Assembly: GCF_032854445.1 (NCBI RefSeq)
Contig: NC_088305.1
Location: 29,908,628 to 29,972,627 of the forward strand
Source: Liolophura sinensis
Taxonomy: Eukaryota; Mollusca; Polyplacophora; Chitonida; Chitonidae
DNA: 64,000 bases
Reading direction: 5' to 3'
In this document: piece by piece, positions 12,660 through 27,000 of the stretch
Layout of the letters: each line of letters opens with the position of its first letter
How positions within the stretch are numbered: position 1 is the first letter of the stretch
Position numbers and translations under genes: made by a program
The notes under the pieces: generated by a model
The model's database searches: none
What the model was told of the DNA's origin: nothing
What the model saw: the letters and a program-made list of their open reading frames with translations, nothing else

Positions 12660-13105
12660 TTACAACACTATAACTACGTATACAGCATGAGGCAAACAAG
12701 ACCTACTGTAACTACGTATACTGCATGAGGCAAACAAGACCTACTGCAACACTGTAACTACGTATACAGCATGAGGCAAACAAGACCTACTGTAACTATG
12801 TATACTGCATGAGGCAAACAAGACCTACTGTAACTACGTATACTGCATGAGGCAAACAAGACCTACTGTAACTACATATACTGCATGAGGCAAACAAGAC
12901 CTACTGCAACACTGTAACTACATATACAGCATGAGGCAAACAAGACCTACTGTAACTACGTATACTGCACGAGGCAAACAAGACCTACTGCAACACTGCA
13001 ACTACGTATACAGCATGAGGCAAACAAGACCTACTGTAACTACGTATACTGCATGAGGCAAACAAGAATTACTGCAACACTGTAACTACATATACTGCAT
13101 GAGTC
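12660..13105. repeat. 38-47 nt minisatellite, about 11 copies
   Basis: Unit GCATGAGGCAAACAAGACCT with ACTGTAACTACGTATACT; some copies carry an extra CAACACTG. Confidence 0.92.
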
Positions 13106-13267
13106 AGCCAATACTCTGCAGCATCAATGTTAAATGAAGCTATGAGCCACTGAGATTTATCCCACTATTCAAGCTAAGATTGAAAATCACTTGAAAACTG
13201 ATGATTTATCATTTATGGTAAATTTTTTCAGACATTATTCAGCTAACAAGTTCTTATATAAATAGAC

Positions 13268-13273
13268 TTTATT
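13268..13273 (-). terminator. Candidate polyadenylation signal for FTCD
   Basis: AATAAA on the minus strand, about 1.7 kb beyond the FTCD stop, is the first canonical hexamer I find in that direction. It implies a long 3' UTR; a variant hexamer nearer the stop could be used instead. Confidence 0.3.
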
Positions 13274-13969
13274 CCAGTTCAGCTAATACAATAATTATAC
13301 ATGTATATATGTAACAAAAATGGTTTTCAGATCACAACTAAATCTACAAAGCTGTGTACAAGTGAGAAAATTTTTGCTACATAAATTCGTACACTTTACA
13401 ATCACGTTCATGTTGGTCCGTCATCTCTGTCTTCACAGGAAAATACATCAAGCTTCATATTATCAAAAATACAAAATACACATTTACCATTTTAGGGTGG
13501 ATAGAATGTTCACATCTGATATCACAAAAAGCTCCTTCTTACCATAGTCTGATATTATGTCATCACAGTATTAGCTATATAAATGTGACCTAGGTAAGAC
13601 CTTTAGGCAGATATACCAGAGTTTCCTTTCATTTCTTTTTTACCTCACTCTGTTGCACATAACAGTCTACAAGCTACTCTCAACAACACAGCTGAAATGC
13701 ACTCAAGTGCGTTAAAACTGCAAGATTCGTTCAAAAAATTGCAGTTCCCTACTGCCTCTGATTAACTTCAATTCATACCTATTGCTTTACCAGGTCTTTT
13801 TGCAGTGCCTTATATTGTGTACATTCACAACACTGTGATGAAAGCTAAGCCATGTCAGTGTTCAAAAACATTTTATCATTTACTGTGAAAAACAGGACCT
13901 GGTAAAATACCCCTGTGGCAATTTTAAAACTACATGTAATTGGAGCAAGAAAATACCACGGGATAAAAC

Positions 13970-14360
13970 ATGATGCGGTAACCATAAAACCAGGTATCAG
14001 CCATAAATTCATGAGGCAGCCATAAAACAGGTATCAGCCATAAATTCATGAGGCAGCCATAAAACAGGTATCAGCCATAAATTCATGAGGCAGCCTTGAG
14101 ATCAGGTGGCAGAAATAAGATCACATGTCAACCCCGAGATCAAGAAGCAGCCATAAGATCATGTGGCTGTCCTGAAATCAAGCAGCACCTGAGATCAGGT
14201 GGCAGTCTGCGGATCACGTGGCAGCCGTGAGATAAGGTCGCAACCATAAGATCAGATGGCAGCCATAAAATCAGGTGGCAACCCAAAGGGCAGGTGGCAG
14301 AAATAAGATCATGAGGCAGAAAGATGATGTAGCAGAAATATGATTACGTGGCAACAATAA
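13970..14360. repeat. 36-nt repeat (3 clean copies) decaying into GGCAG...GATCA motifs
   Basis: GGTATCAGCCATAAATTCAT then GAGGCAGCCATAAAACA occurs three times near 13990-14095. Degenerate GTGGCAGCCATAAGATCA motifs continue to about 14360. Confidence 0.85.
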
Positions 14361-14959
14361 GATCAAATGGGCACTGGAGGGACTCCTAAATTTAGCTGTG
14401 TATACACAACACTCTGCTCCTTTCCTACATTCGCAACATTAAATGTGGAATCATATGGAACTGGTAAAGTCATGGAAAATACAAAATCAACAAACTTTCA
14501 TTCAAGAGTGTACAACTTACTACTAAAGCTCCAATCTCTATTTATATATGTCAATTTTCCGAAAACCCTTCTCATTTCTCCTATTGTCTTGGGAAAATTT
14601 AACCTAGAACATGTTCAAGTTTTTTGCCCTCCAAAAAAGTGCAAAAACTCACCAGCACTGGAAAATACAGACAATGACAGTTCTGAAAACTATGGATACC
14701 CAAATAATCATAAAATGCTCTGCACAGCTCTTGCAGTCAAATGCCTTAATGCTTCAGACAAACATTTCTTATGGCAGCAAGTGCCAGTCTATCTCATTTA
14801 CCATAAAAATCACATAAAAATATCCCTTTACTATATTCACATTCATACAGGATTGGCCATCACTTTTACAGAGTTAAAACTCCTTTTATGGGCCAGCATA
14901 ACAATGTTCCAACACTGGCAGACAGGGACACTATGTCTCTTTCACCAGGGGAGACAACT

Positions 14960-15046
14960 CTAGTCTTTCCTCTGGTCAAGGATTTTGAGCACGTCTGCAG
15001 AACCTTGCTGGGCTGTTTTCACAGCCTGGTCAATCTCTTCACGCAC
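14960..15046 (-). CDS. FTCD: FTCD exon 14, terminal (residues 513-540 and stop)
   Basis: Reads [20 protein letters not shown] and ends ILDQRKD-TAG. This matches the charged C-terminal helix of the family in length and character. Confidence 0.92.
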   Translation of the reverse strand: MREEIDQAVKTAQQGSADVLKILDQRKD

Positions 15047-18000
15047 CTGAAATAAAAACATAATGAAATAATTAAGGTAATTTACTTATAATAATAATAA
15101 TAATAATGATGTTCACATAAAAGGCTGTCATGCACCTATCATGGGAAGGTAATTTTTTCCAGAGCCAGGTGAAAACAAGAAGTTTTAACACACTATTCAA
15201 GGAAATTTCTAAAATGTTTGGGCCAAACTTCAGCATACCAAAACTACTTTTTGATGTTAATATTTTTATCTTTAGTTTTGTCTTTGCTCACCTTATTTTT
15301 GTAGCTTTCGTCTTTGATATCACTTAAGTTTGTTATCACATTATGAAAAGTTCCCCACACTCCCGTTTCCAGGCTACGGGCTCCCACCTGTGGAGAAAAG
15401 GAACAATGAGAATTAAAAAGTCAGCAATCACACATCACCCAGACTCATGCAAGGATATTCCCATCATCCTGTACAAAATTCACACAGAATATCCTGTAAC
15501 TATGCAAAATGTACCACACATGTATATGTCTAAAAAAAAAAGGCATCTCATCAATATCTTGGGCATTTTTGTCAGGAATGTACATGTAAAGTTTTGTGTA
15601 TATTTTATTGTGTCCTTTAAAATATCTTAGACCATCCTACCCGTAAGTCTGACATACAGCTGATGTTGCCCAACCGAGACTATCTTACCTGTTAGTCTGA
15701 CCTACAGTTGATGTTTCCCACCTGAGACTATCTTACCTGTAAGTCTGACATACAGCTGATGTCTACCTGAGACCATCTTACCTGTAAGTCTGACTTAGAG
15801 TTGATATTGCCCACCTGATACTGTCTTACCTGTAAGTGTGACCTATAGCTGATGTCTACCCGAGACCATCTTACCTGTAAGTCTGATCTACAGTTGATAT
15901 TGCCAACTTCAGCCAGTTCCTTCAGAGTGGGCCACAGGGAGTTAGCTATACGAGCTACAGTCAGGGGAACCTGGACAGCAGTTTGCAGACCCTGCTGCAT
16001 AGCCTGATCACGTCTGGAGATGATAAAAACACGGGGGCAATCAACAACAACAGTACAACCAGCAGAGCTTCATTTATGTCTGTACACACCTCTACCTTGT
16101 CAATCCTATCTCTTGCTCTCACTTGTAATAGAGGGGTATGCATGTGTGGTTAGTCCAAAGGGCCATAACCCTGAGTGTGGGAAGCTGGCCAGTAGAGGGC
16201 TCAGGGGAAGAGAGGAGCATGGGAGAGGGAGAGGATGACCAGCAGTTTTTATGTGTGTATGGTGGTGGCCACATGTGTTTTGTAGTGTCTTGTAAAGGAA
16301 GTCTTTTGTGGTGAATACAAGGATTACATGTACCCGTACTGGATGTGTTGTTGACTTTTTTCATGGTAGCAGAGCGAAACACAACACTCACCATGAAATG
16401 ACAGCGATACGCTGACATCCAAACCCACCCAAGAACACAATTCACAAGAATAATCCAATCCTGTTCATTCAGTTTTCTATATTTTACATACGATTCACAC
16501 TGGTAGACTGACTCTAACAACATCATGTTACAAATGGACATCACTCTCTTGCTGTAAGTTTGTATCTCGAAACCTGCGTACTGGAGGTCCGAGCTGCTTT
16601 CAGACAGGGGGTCATCAGGTACAATGTACATGTCAATAGTGTACTCCATGCACTTCCAACCCCCATAAGACAGATCAATGTCATATTAACTAAACAATAC
16701 TTTAATGCAGTCTTGCGCACTAAAAAAAATAACTGGTAGGTGGAAGGTCTGTCAGCAACCTGTGGATGGTTGTGGGTTTCCCCAGGGTTCTGTCCGGTTT
16801 CCTCCCAACATAATGCTGGCCATCGTCGTATAAATGAAATATTCTTGAGTACGGCGTAAAACACTGATCAAAAAAATAAATAAATAAATAAATAAATAAA
16901 TAGCTGAGAATACTCACACTTCTCTTTCTGCTTCTGTTTTCTGGGGCATTTTAAGAGCAAGCTACGGAAAAAAATAACCATGTATCAGTGGAGAATATGC
17001 TGGGAAATGTCGTTACTGCACTGACCTTGAATCTTCTAAAGCAAAAACTCACATTCAAGTCACTTATCAGTACTTTATTACACTTTTTGTAGATTTTATT
17101 TATTGGTGAGAACAGGATTTGAACTCTAATCTCTAGACACTAATTCAGGGCCCTGTTCCTCTATGCCAAGTACTAAATGTAATGATGCTAGCGTTACACT
17201 TACTACTGATGACATTAGTTAAATGACAATGTTTGACAGCTTTCAAATCACAGAAGCTTTGACAATTACCATGTATGTCCTTACCATGTATTCACTAAAA
17301 GCAGCTGCATCTGCGTCTATAAATGGCGTCAAATCCTTCATGGCTTTGTACAGAGGAGGTATCAATCCACGCATCTTCGTGTCCAGACTCGCAAACTTCT
17401 TGTTTCCATATGTCAGGAACCCAACCATACTGCCCAGTGCTGCCCCCTGGTAAAGGAAACACCACATGGGGCATAACTCCATGATCAGATGAAGTTGTTT
17501 CTTGTTCACAGGAAATGCTACTCATGTATTTAATTAATCACAAATTATTTCTGACACTATGACATAAAAATAAAATCTAGTAGACATTACATTTTCACTT
17601 CACCTAACACAACTTATGTGATATATGAGGTGCAAAATATCTCTGAAAATAAAAATCTAAAAATAAGTGAATTAAAGCAATTTAAAGGGATACAGAATCG
17701 ACACAATTAAACCCTGCAGCCTTGGTCACACTTGAATAAATCTGCCATACCTAGAATTCAGCTTAGGCGAGGCATAGCCTGGACTTGCCTATCTCTCAAG
17801 CCAGCCAACCAGAATTGATTCTGTATCCCCTTAAGTCAGACTTTTCAATTGGCAGATGATGATTTCTCAATTTTTAACTTTTCTTTACCTTAAAATCCAT
17901 AGCTTATCTGTTAGAAATCAGATATAAAGTGATAATCTTAATGACAAGATAACCTTAAATTAACCTCTGCTAGCATGTTAATAAAGCGGGGCCAAATAAC

Positions 18001-21000
18001 GGTCCACAGACAACCTACACGAAGGGAGGTAATTTAGTCATCCTTACCAAAGCTGCGGAAAGGGCTGCAACAGAGCCACCCCCAGGGGAAGGGGTGCGGG
18101 AACCCACTGTCAGGATAAACTCCTTCAGACCCATGGACACCAGGGGCCCCTCACGATCTTCCTGGACCATGTACCTGAAGTGTGTGATGTACTGACTGAT
18201 ATACACATATATGTAATTACACCAATACTCTTTATATGCCATCAAAATGTGATTACCATAAATAATCCAAAATTATACATACATTCAGAGCAATATCCAG
18301 AACAACTATTCAGGATTACACGTACATTCAGAGCAATATCCAGAACAACTATTCAGGATTACACATACATTCAGAGCAATATCCAGAACAACTATTCAGG
18401 GTTACACGTACATTCAGAGCAATATCCAGAACAACTATTCAGGATTACACGTACATTCAGAGCAATATCCAGAACAACTATTCAGGATTACACGTACATT
18501 CAGAGCAATATCCAGAACAACTATTCAGGATTACACGTACATTCAGAGCAATATCCAGAACAACTATTCAGGATTACACGTACATTCAGAGCAATATCCA
18601 GAACAACTATTCAGAATTACTTGTACATTTAGAGCAATATCCAGAACACCTATTCAGGATAACACGTACATTCAGAGCAATATCCAGAACAACTATTCAG
18701 AATTACTTGTACATTCAGAGCAATATCCAGAACAACTATTCAGGATTACACGTACATTCAGAGCAATATCCAGAACAACTATTCAGGATTACACGTACAT
18801 TCAGAGCAATATCCAGAACAACTATTCAGAATTACTTGTACATTTAGAGCAATATCCAGAACACCTATTCAGGCCTACCTTTACAGTTTAGCTGAAGAGC
18901 TCAAGAAAACACTAGTGTACTTACTCTATGATTCTCTCTTTGGGATTAAATGATCCAAAGGAATTAAGTCCTAATCTGTTAATTACCTGAAATAAAAAAT
19001 ATCACAAGGACTTCTATTCATATTAGGAAATGAACTGCTTATGTTATCATTACATTATCAGACAAAACTAAACTAAACTATGTATTGTAAACACATGATT
19101 ATTTCTCTCTCTCTTCATCTGTTTGAGGACTAAAGTCTTATTCCACAATATATCACTTATATCACAATGGTAAGTTTTATATGGGTGGAAGAAAGTAGTG
19201 GGGATGGGGGTGGGGGAGGGGGGTAGGCCCTTTGCAAGCAAGTGACCCACTTTCCCATGTCTCACCCGCTTATTTTCATCAAAGAGAGATCTCAACATGT
19301 ACATGTGTGCCACATTTGTGGACGGCAAGCGGTCTCCAAAAACTTTATCAAAGATCATCAAGCGAGCTCTGTCGACTGCTTATTGCCACCTGAACAAGGC
19401 CACGAGAAAACTGGAGGCCAGACAATCTCAGCAAATGCCTGTCAGGTCCTACACTACATTACACCTGAAAAAGGCCACGAGAAAACTGGAGGCCAGACAA
19501 TCTGAGCAAATGCCTGTAGGTCCTACGCTACACTACACACACTGAACAATATTTGTTCATATTTAGTCGTTTATGAAGCAGTGGACTGACCAGTGTAAGT
19601 TTTTGGTCCTCTTCCAGGATGAAGAGCTTCTCTTGCTCCATATAGTAGTCTGCCACCTGGAGTAAAGACTTGAGAGGGACCAGCCCCACGATCTGTGACC
19701 CAACCACTGCCAGATTCAGCTCCTGTCATCATCATGATAACATTTATCATCATCATCATAATATTTATGGTCATCACAATATTCATCATCATAACATTCA
19801 TCATCATCCTAGCATTCATCATCCTCATTCATCATCATCCTAACATTCAATGTCATCCTTAACATTCATCATCATCATAACATTCATCATCATCCTAGCA
19901 TTCATCATCACCATAACATTCATCATCATCCTAGCATTCATCATCATCCTAGCATTCATCATCATCCTCATTCCTCATCATCCTAACATTCAATATCATC
20001 CTTAACATTCATCATCATCATAGCATTCATCACCATCCTAGCATTCATCACCATCCTATCATTCATCATTCTATCATTGATCATCCTATCATTCATCATC
20101 ATCCTCATTCCTCATCATCCTAACATTCAATATCATCCTTAACATTCATCATCATAACATTCATCATCATCCTAGCATTCATCATCATCATCATAACATT
20201 CATCATCATCCTAGCATTCATCATCATCCTCATTCTTCATCATCCTAACATTCAATATCATCCTTAACATTCATCATCATCATAGCATTCATCATTATCC
20301 TAGCATTCATCACCATCCTATCATTCATCATTCTATCATTGATCATCCTATCATTCATCATCCTAAGATTCAATATCATCCTAAACATTCGTCATCATTC
20401 TAAAAATTCATCATCATCCTAACACTCATCAACATCATCACAGCATTCATCATCACTCTAACATTCATCACCATCCTAAAATTCAATATCGTCCTAACTT
20501 TCATCATCATCCTAAACTTCATCATCATCACAGCATTCATCATCATCATACTAACATTTATCATCATCATCACAACAATGCACCACACTTTGTAAATAGA
20601 AAATATGACAATAAATAATAATACCCTAAATGCTCAATTGCATACGTGTATGATATACGCTGAAGCAATCACAATTTTTCCCCCTTGTCAAAATAAAAAA
20701 CACACAAAAACACTAGTATATTAAAGACAGATGAATTCGCAAAATTCAAAGCTACAAAGAATGCTATTTTGATTGTCTAGACAGAAACAATATTCTTAAA
20801 ATTTGACAAAAACAACACTTTTTGGACAAAAGCAAAAATGGTGCATTTAGGGTAGACTAATGACCATTACTTCAGACAAAAACACATATGTATAGGAATC
20901 TCCTAAGATATAAAACATGTAGTTGAATAAATGAAAATTAATCAACAGTTTATATTCATAATATCCTATCATTAATGAATTCATAAAATATTACGTTTTA

Positions 21001-24000
21001 TAAATTCTTTAACATTTCAAGAGTATATGTATTACAAGGTACGGAATGTCACTATAAACTGCGATGCTCAGGAAATTAAAAAGTGACCGGCCAGTGTTTT
21101 ACAAGTTCTACAACACCACTATTCTCACCTGAGCATCTTTGAGAACCTCGTTATAGGCCTGGTGTATAGGTGTGACATCGTGGTCTGTCAGATTGAGTGA
21201 CACCTGCGCCATGTTACCTTCCTCTAGATACCAGCCAATCCCCTGTACTGACTTGAGCCGACCCGGCTGTAAAAGGGAACGTGATTAGAGGGTTGGTAAT
21301 AAAAAGTCTCACAATGATGATAGAGACACGGAGATTGGCTTAAAATAAAAACTTCAAAGTTGAAGAAGAAGAAGCTATTTCCAAGACTTTAACTGTGTCC
21401 CGTGATAAATGCAGGAAATTAAGCATGAATGATGTTGGTTTTCAAACTTGATCTGAGGGGGCAACAAAAAATTTTAGCGAAATTGGAGAATATTTGAAGT
21501 TAGTGCACCAAAGATTCTACAAAGTGAAGGAGCATATCAAAATCAGATAATACTTAAAGGAGTTATTGCAACAACGCCAAATCAGACAAATAAACAGACA
21601 GACAGACAGGCAGACCTAAATTAATATCCCTCCTTTTTCAAAAAAACATGTGGAATAAAGAAATTATGATGTACAGTTTTATATTTTTCAACACACATTA
21701 TCTGTGTTAAATTTAGTTAAAAGAGTCTCCCTAAACTTTGCACATCAGGGAGGTTACATGAACTTGCTTCTGACTCATCTTCCCCACCTCTTGCGGGCCT
21801 CTGCCCTGCTCTCTGATGTTCAGGGCAATCCTATGAGCCTGTTCTTTTGTCCCCAGCACGTTGATGTTGTAGGCAATCAGAAACTTTCGGGCACCAACTG
21901 CTGTGGCACCCCAACATGGAATGAACTCAGACGGGCCAAAATCTGGCTTCCACTCCTCTTGTACAATCTGTTACCATGGAAACAAACATAAATGATAAAC
22001 CTGAATTCTTTTCTTTGTTTATTTGAATGTTGTTTTCATGAATTAATGACATAATCAAGAATTTTTTTACTTCTTTGATGGTCGTCAGGTTGATGGGTTG
22101 AAAACTAACAATCTTTGGCACGCAACTGACAAACTTATCAACAGAACTGCATGCCATGCTGTTGGAAGACAAATCATCCTCAAAAAATATAGAGCCCTGT
22201 AAACAACCCTGCTAGCCCTGTAGCAGTAAAAAATCGAAAACGAAATAAAACTGAAAATCCACCTTTTTATTTTATCCAAGCTTAATTCTTTATATGATTT
22301 TCCTATTTTTCAAGGCTTTTCAATCATGTACAGATAATTTTGTCTTCTCAGGAACAATTGCCCCTGACTGTTTACATTTCCCACAAATCAGGTGATTTTT
22401 CAGTTTTATTTTTTTTTCATACCCTCCTACGACAATGAAAAAGATGCATTGTGCCTGTAAAACAAAAATCTAAATTGGTGTGGCCTTAGCACCTTACCAC
22501 AGAGCCAGCTCCAACCCTCCATGGCAAAAACAGTGAATTATCAAGATTAAAATATGTGGCGTGCATATTTATTTATTTATTTGATTGGAGTTGATCCGTC
22601 CTCAAATATATTTCACTTATATAACAGCGGCCAGAATTATGGTGGCAGCAAAATCCAAGACAATCCACAGGTTGCTGGCAGACCTTCTCTTGTACAGCAT
22701 GAGATAGACTTGAACTCACAGCTATCAAATTAGTGAGAGACTTCTTTATCTTTGTGCTGTGGTAATATAAGTGTATTTTTATGTAAGAAATGTCACGTGT
22801 TAGTACATCAGTACTCACTCTCTCTGTCAATCCTTCGTACTCTCCCTGTCGGACTTGAGGTAAAGTTTTACGGTGCTCCTGATTAGATGCCTCTCCGTAC
22901 AAGAACACTGTGAAAACCATTAACACCAATATTTATAATGTTTTTTCTTTTTTTTTTCTCACCCTATAGTCACACTTTACTCTGTGTGTAGGTTCATATC
23001 TACTCACTTTATTGTGTTAAATCATTCATTTTTCACAAGTTCCTTTCCAAGCTCTGTACAAGAGACCCTTGTACTATAATCTACAAACTACATGTTCAAG
23101 GCCAGGTTTGAACCTCCACCACATGTGTGAGTCAGCAGTTCAATGGCAAGCACCTGTAACCACTAGATGGCAGCCCATTCCCGCCCTACATGCAGTTTGA
23201 CACATACATGAATCATAGCTACAGACTGCATGGCATACCACCTAATTACATGTACCTATTCAAATGAGCGTCTCACTTATTCACCACAGGCAATTAGACA
23301 ACAGGTATATGCATAATGACAATGACAACCCAGCTGTGGACATTACATGCAAATGAGCAACTACAGGGTATTGTTCCCAGAACAGTATCACTTCACACAA
23401 ACATATCGTATTCATGGATTTAATTGGTGAAGGATACATGTATAATGTTTAAATTATGCGTGTGGAAGTCTAGAGTTATTTTCAGTCCACTGTTTAATAT
23501 CACTGATACATGTGTTACTTTCCGATCACCCTCAAGCCATTAAAATTTCTTCCCTGACAAAACTGTTCATTTTGTTGTATTCACAGACTTGTATTGACCC
23601 AAAGAGAAAAACATGATAAAAACCACAACAAAATAGAAATGGCAATAATTTTGTTGAAAATAGACAAAATGGCCAAATACTCAAATAAAGCCCGTACGTG
23701 TATTGAGTTTCACAGACGAATAACCAAACTGTTTGGTTAACTCTCTGCTCTGTAACTTGCACTAATGGTAAATCTACACACCAAGTTTCAATTTGATACA
23801 ACAAACCTTTCTAGAAAAGCGTTCAGCAAAACTACAAAAGTCCAAAACAAAAAGAGCCCCAATTTGAATAATTCAAACATGTAAGTTGTCATTGTTAAGC
23901 CATGAACAATTTCAATTTAATATTATGAATCGTTTCAAAAATAAAAAGTTTGGAAAAATTATTAGTGACAGGCTTACTTAGGAGATGTAAACTTGTAGTC

Positions 24001-27000
24001 CTCTCCAGTACTGGAATGGGACAACTGTATCTCACCTAAAGTTTGGTTCCCGAATTCCTCAACCATTTCCCCGTAGGAAAGGGCAAATTTCAGCGCAATT
24101 TATGCACACTTATAATTAGATTTTGGAGAGAAAACTTCATTGGTTGGACTGGCCAGTTTCCATGCTTCACAAACAGTATAATCTGATCAACCTACACAGG
24201 CTAATGCCTTCAGATTATACTTGAACACCTGCACACATGCGAAAAGGTTGAAGAATTACAGTATGGAAACTGCACTTTCAGAAGCATATGTAGGCCATAA
24301 AATGGCACTTTTGATGCGAACACGTAATTTTTCTGATAAAAAAAAAATTGATCAAACTTCACAAAAATCTCTTAATAAGGTAGATGAATCAGTCAGAATA
24401 AGGAAAATGCTTCACATGAAAACTGTTCAACTTTAGGTGAAATACAGTAACATGAATAATAAAGAAAAGAGACTCCAAGGCAACGCGCTTACAACTACAC
24501 ACATTGCACAAACACCTAGTAACTTGCGTTCATTTTTAAAAAGAGATCCATTTAATTCTAATTACATCCAAGAGAGATCCATTAATTCTAATTACATTCA
24601 TGTTTATGTACAATTTTTCAATGCCCAACACATGTAAAACACAGATATAAATGACGATGGCCTCACTTCTGTTGAACACGCAGAGTTCACAGCCATGTAC
24701 TTATGAGAGCAAACAGCGAGTGCGAGATAATTTATATACTTAAAGGGCACTCATGCGTGAAATGAACACTACAAAAGCGACTATTTAATCACACATGAAT
24801 TTGTTCAACAAAGTTGACACGTGTGTATGTGCATAGGTAAATAAAGTCCAATCTGCCCACACACTCATAATCAGTAGATCATCAAGATTGAAATTAAATC
24901 CCTGAACTGGATTTCTGAAGGTCAAACGGCACTATACAGCTCAAGGACAGTTTTGTTTGTCAGACTTCTTACACGTTCGATTTATGACCTAAAACTTCAA
25001 CCAAATTACAACGTTGCACATTTTACCTGATTCTGAGCTCATTTAGAAGCTGGGATGACGGGCCATTTGAAAAATGCAAATATCAGAACCAAAACTAACG
25101 TTTTATTACATTTATTTCATTCTAAAATGTATTTTTTGAGGCGAAAAATTTAGATCACTTACCCTATGCATTAGGGTTTACTTACTTGATAGGAGTTTTA
25201 CTTGTGCTCAGCCATAGTTCACTTAATACCAGTGAAAGGAAACCTTCGCATTAGGATAAGACTAACATTCCGGTGGAGGTTTCAACTGAATGAGGTATTC
25301 CAGTTTCAAAGTCTTACCTTTCAACTCATCAGGATGAAAATTATCTCAGTTTTATGCTCAACTCTTAAGAAATTTACACAATATCAATGTCTGTTTTTTG
25401 CATATATGCCCTAGCCTTTGACTCATTTAATTGTTGTTTTACACTGTACTCAAGAATATTTCACTAATACAACGACGGCCAGCATTATGGTGGGAGGAAA
25501 CCGGGCAGAGTCCGGGGTAAACTCCCAGCCATCTGTAGATTGCTGCCAGATCTTCCCAGGTATGGCCGAAGGGAAGCCAGTATGTGCTGGATATGTGTCC
25601 CAGAAGGATTTCTACTTTTCCTTAATGTTATATCATTCAAAAAGGCATCATGTCCCTGGTCATGCACACACCCAATGATACAGTGAAAAATGACGCTGCA
25701 CTTTGATGTACTGTACTTGTGATTGCTGCAAAACTGCCTTACATAATGTCTTCTCTGCTTTAACAATTTACATCAAGTAATCCAAGCATCTTATCTGACA
25801 ATATTCTGGTTAAGTTGCACCTCGATACAGACTTTATTTATTTCGCTGGTGTTTTACACCGTACTCAAGAATACTTCACTTGTATGACGACCAGCATTAT
25901 GGTGGGAGGAAACTAGGCAGAGCGGTACAGAGTTTAAGTTCTTAATAAAAAGTTTTTCAATATCTGTAGCAATCTTTATCCTTTTCTTCTATAGAGAAGA
26001 TCATAAACGATAGCATATTACATGTCATGTCCATAAATAATTTTACAGGCATGTTCTGCTGTTTTTTCTTTTCATATGGCTTTCATTTGTTTTGATATAT
26101 TTCCCGTTATGAGTGAAACACAAAAAAACAGTGCTGAAATTAAAAAAAGTTGTGTAGCATCACAAAATTACATTAAAATGAATCCTGGCAAGATAATAGA
26201 AGCAGGCATATGCATATAAACTAATTCTTTGATAAAGTTATGCGACATTAAGTCTTCTACATGTACCAGAGGTCACACTACATGTACCACAGGTCACACT
26301 ACATGTACCACAGGTCACACTACATGTACCACAGGTCACACTACATGTACCACAGGTCACACTACATGTACCACAGGTCACACTACATGTACCACAGGTC
26401 ACACTACATGTACCACAGGTCACTATACATGTACCACAGGTCACTATGTGCATCGAAGCCACTGAAGCGTTACTCGCACATAACCACCACTACAAGCATT
26501 TCCACTTCTGGTCGCTATCATACATCTAGTTACATGCACTAGCATTATAATGATTGCATGAAAGCACATCCAGGCCCCTGGATCATGAAGCTGTCTCAGA
26601 CATAAAGAATACATGAAAAGGTGTTATAAAAGTAATAGAGTACAATCGTCAAAAATAATGAAGACAGACATGCCAAAACAGTTTTCATTTGTGAGGCACA
26701 TTTTATATTTTGCCATAACCCCTCCATTTTAATAATGTGTATTTCTGTAAATGGTCAGAAATATTCGGAAATGATGTCATCAATGAACATTCATTATACA
26801 GGCAACGCGGGACTAGCTTAGCACCCCAAACACCCTCTACCCCCCACCCCGCCCCAACAAAAGCTGTTTTGACAGCTGTCATTATTGACGTCGTCATGGT
26901 AAGCTGATTAATGTACGGATTGACAGCTGGGGCTTTAGGTAATCTATAGGCTAAAGGCATCTTTACACCCAAAGAAGAAAGCTGAGAGGCTTTATTGTAC

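Larger units (their letters stand above)
13106..14959 (-). other. Probable FTCD 3' flank or 3' UTR
   Basis: Lies directly beyond the FTCD stop and holds an AATAAA on the minus strand near its far end. Contains the GGCAGCCATAA repeat. A 198-codon plus-strand ORF at 14367-14963 overlaps the terminal FTCD exon antisense and has no recognisable features. Confidence 0.4.

Noticed and set aside
14367-14963. 198-codon plus-strand ORF
   Set aside because: It overlaps the FTCD terminal exon antisense, has ordinary AT-rich noncoding character and no recognisable domain.
18180-18632. 150-codon ORF in FTCD intron 8
   Set aside because: The 43-nt repeat read in rotating frames; no protein logic.
26229-26465. 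Cys/Thr-rich ORF (CTTGHTT repeat)
   Set aside because: Translation of a 21-nt minisatellite, open on both strands.
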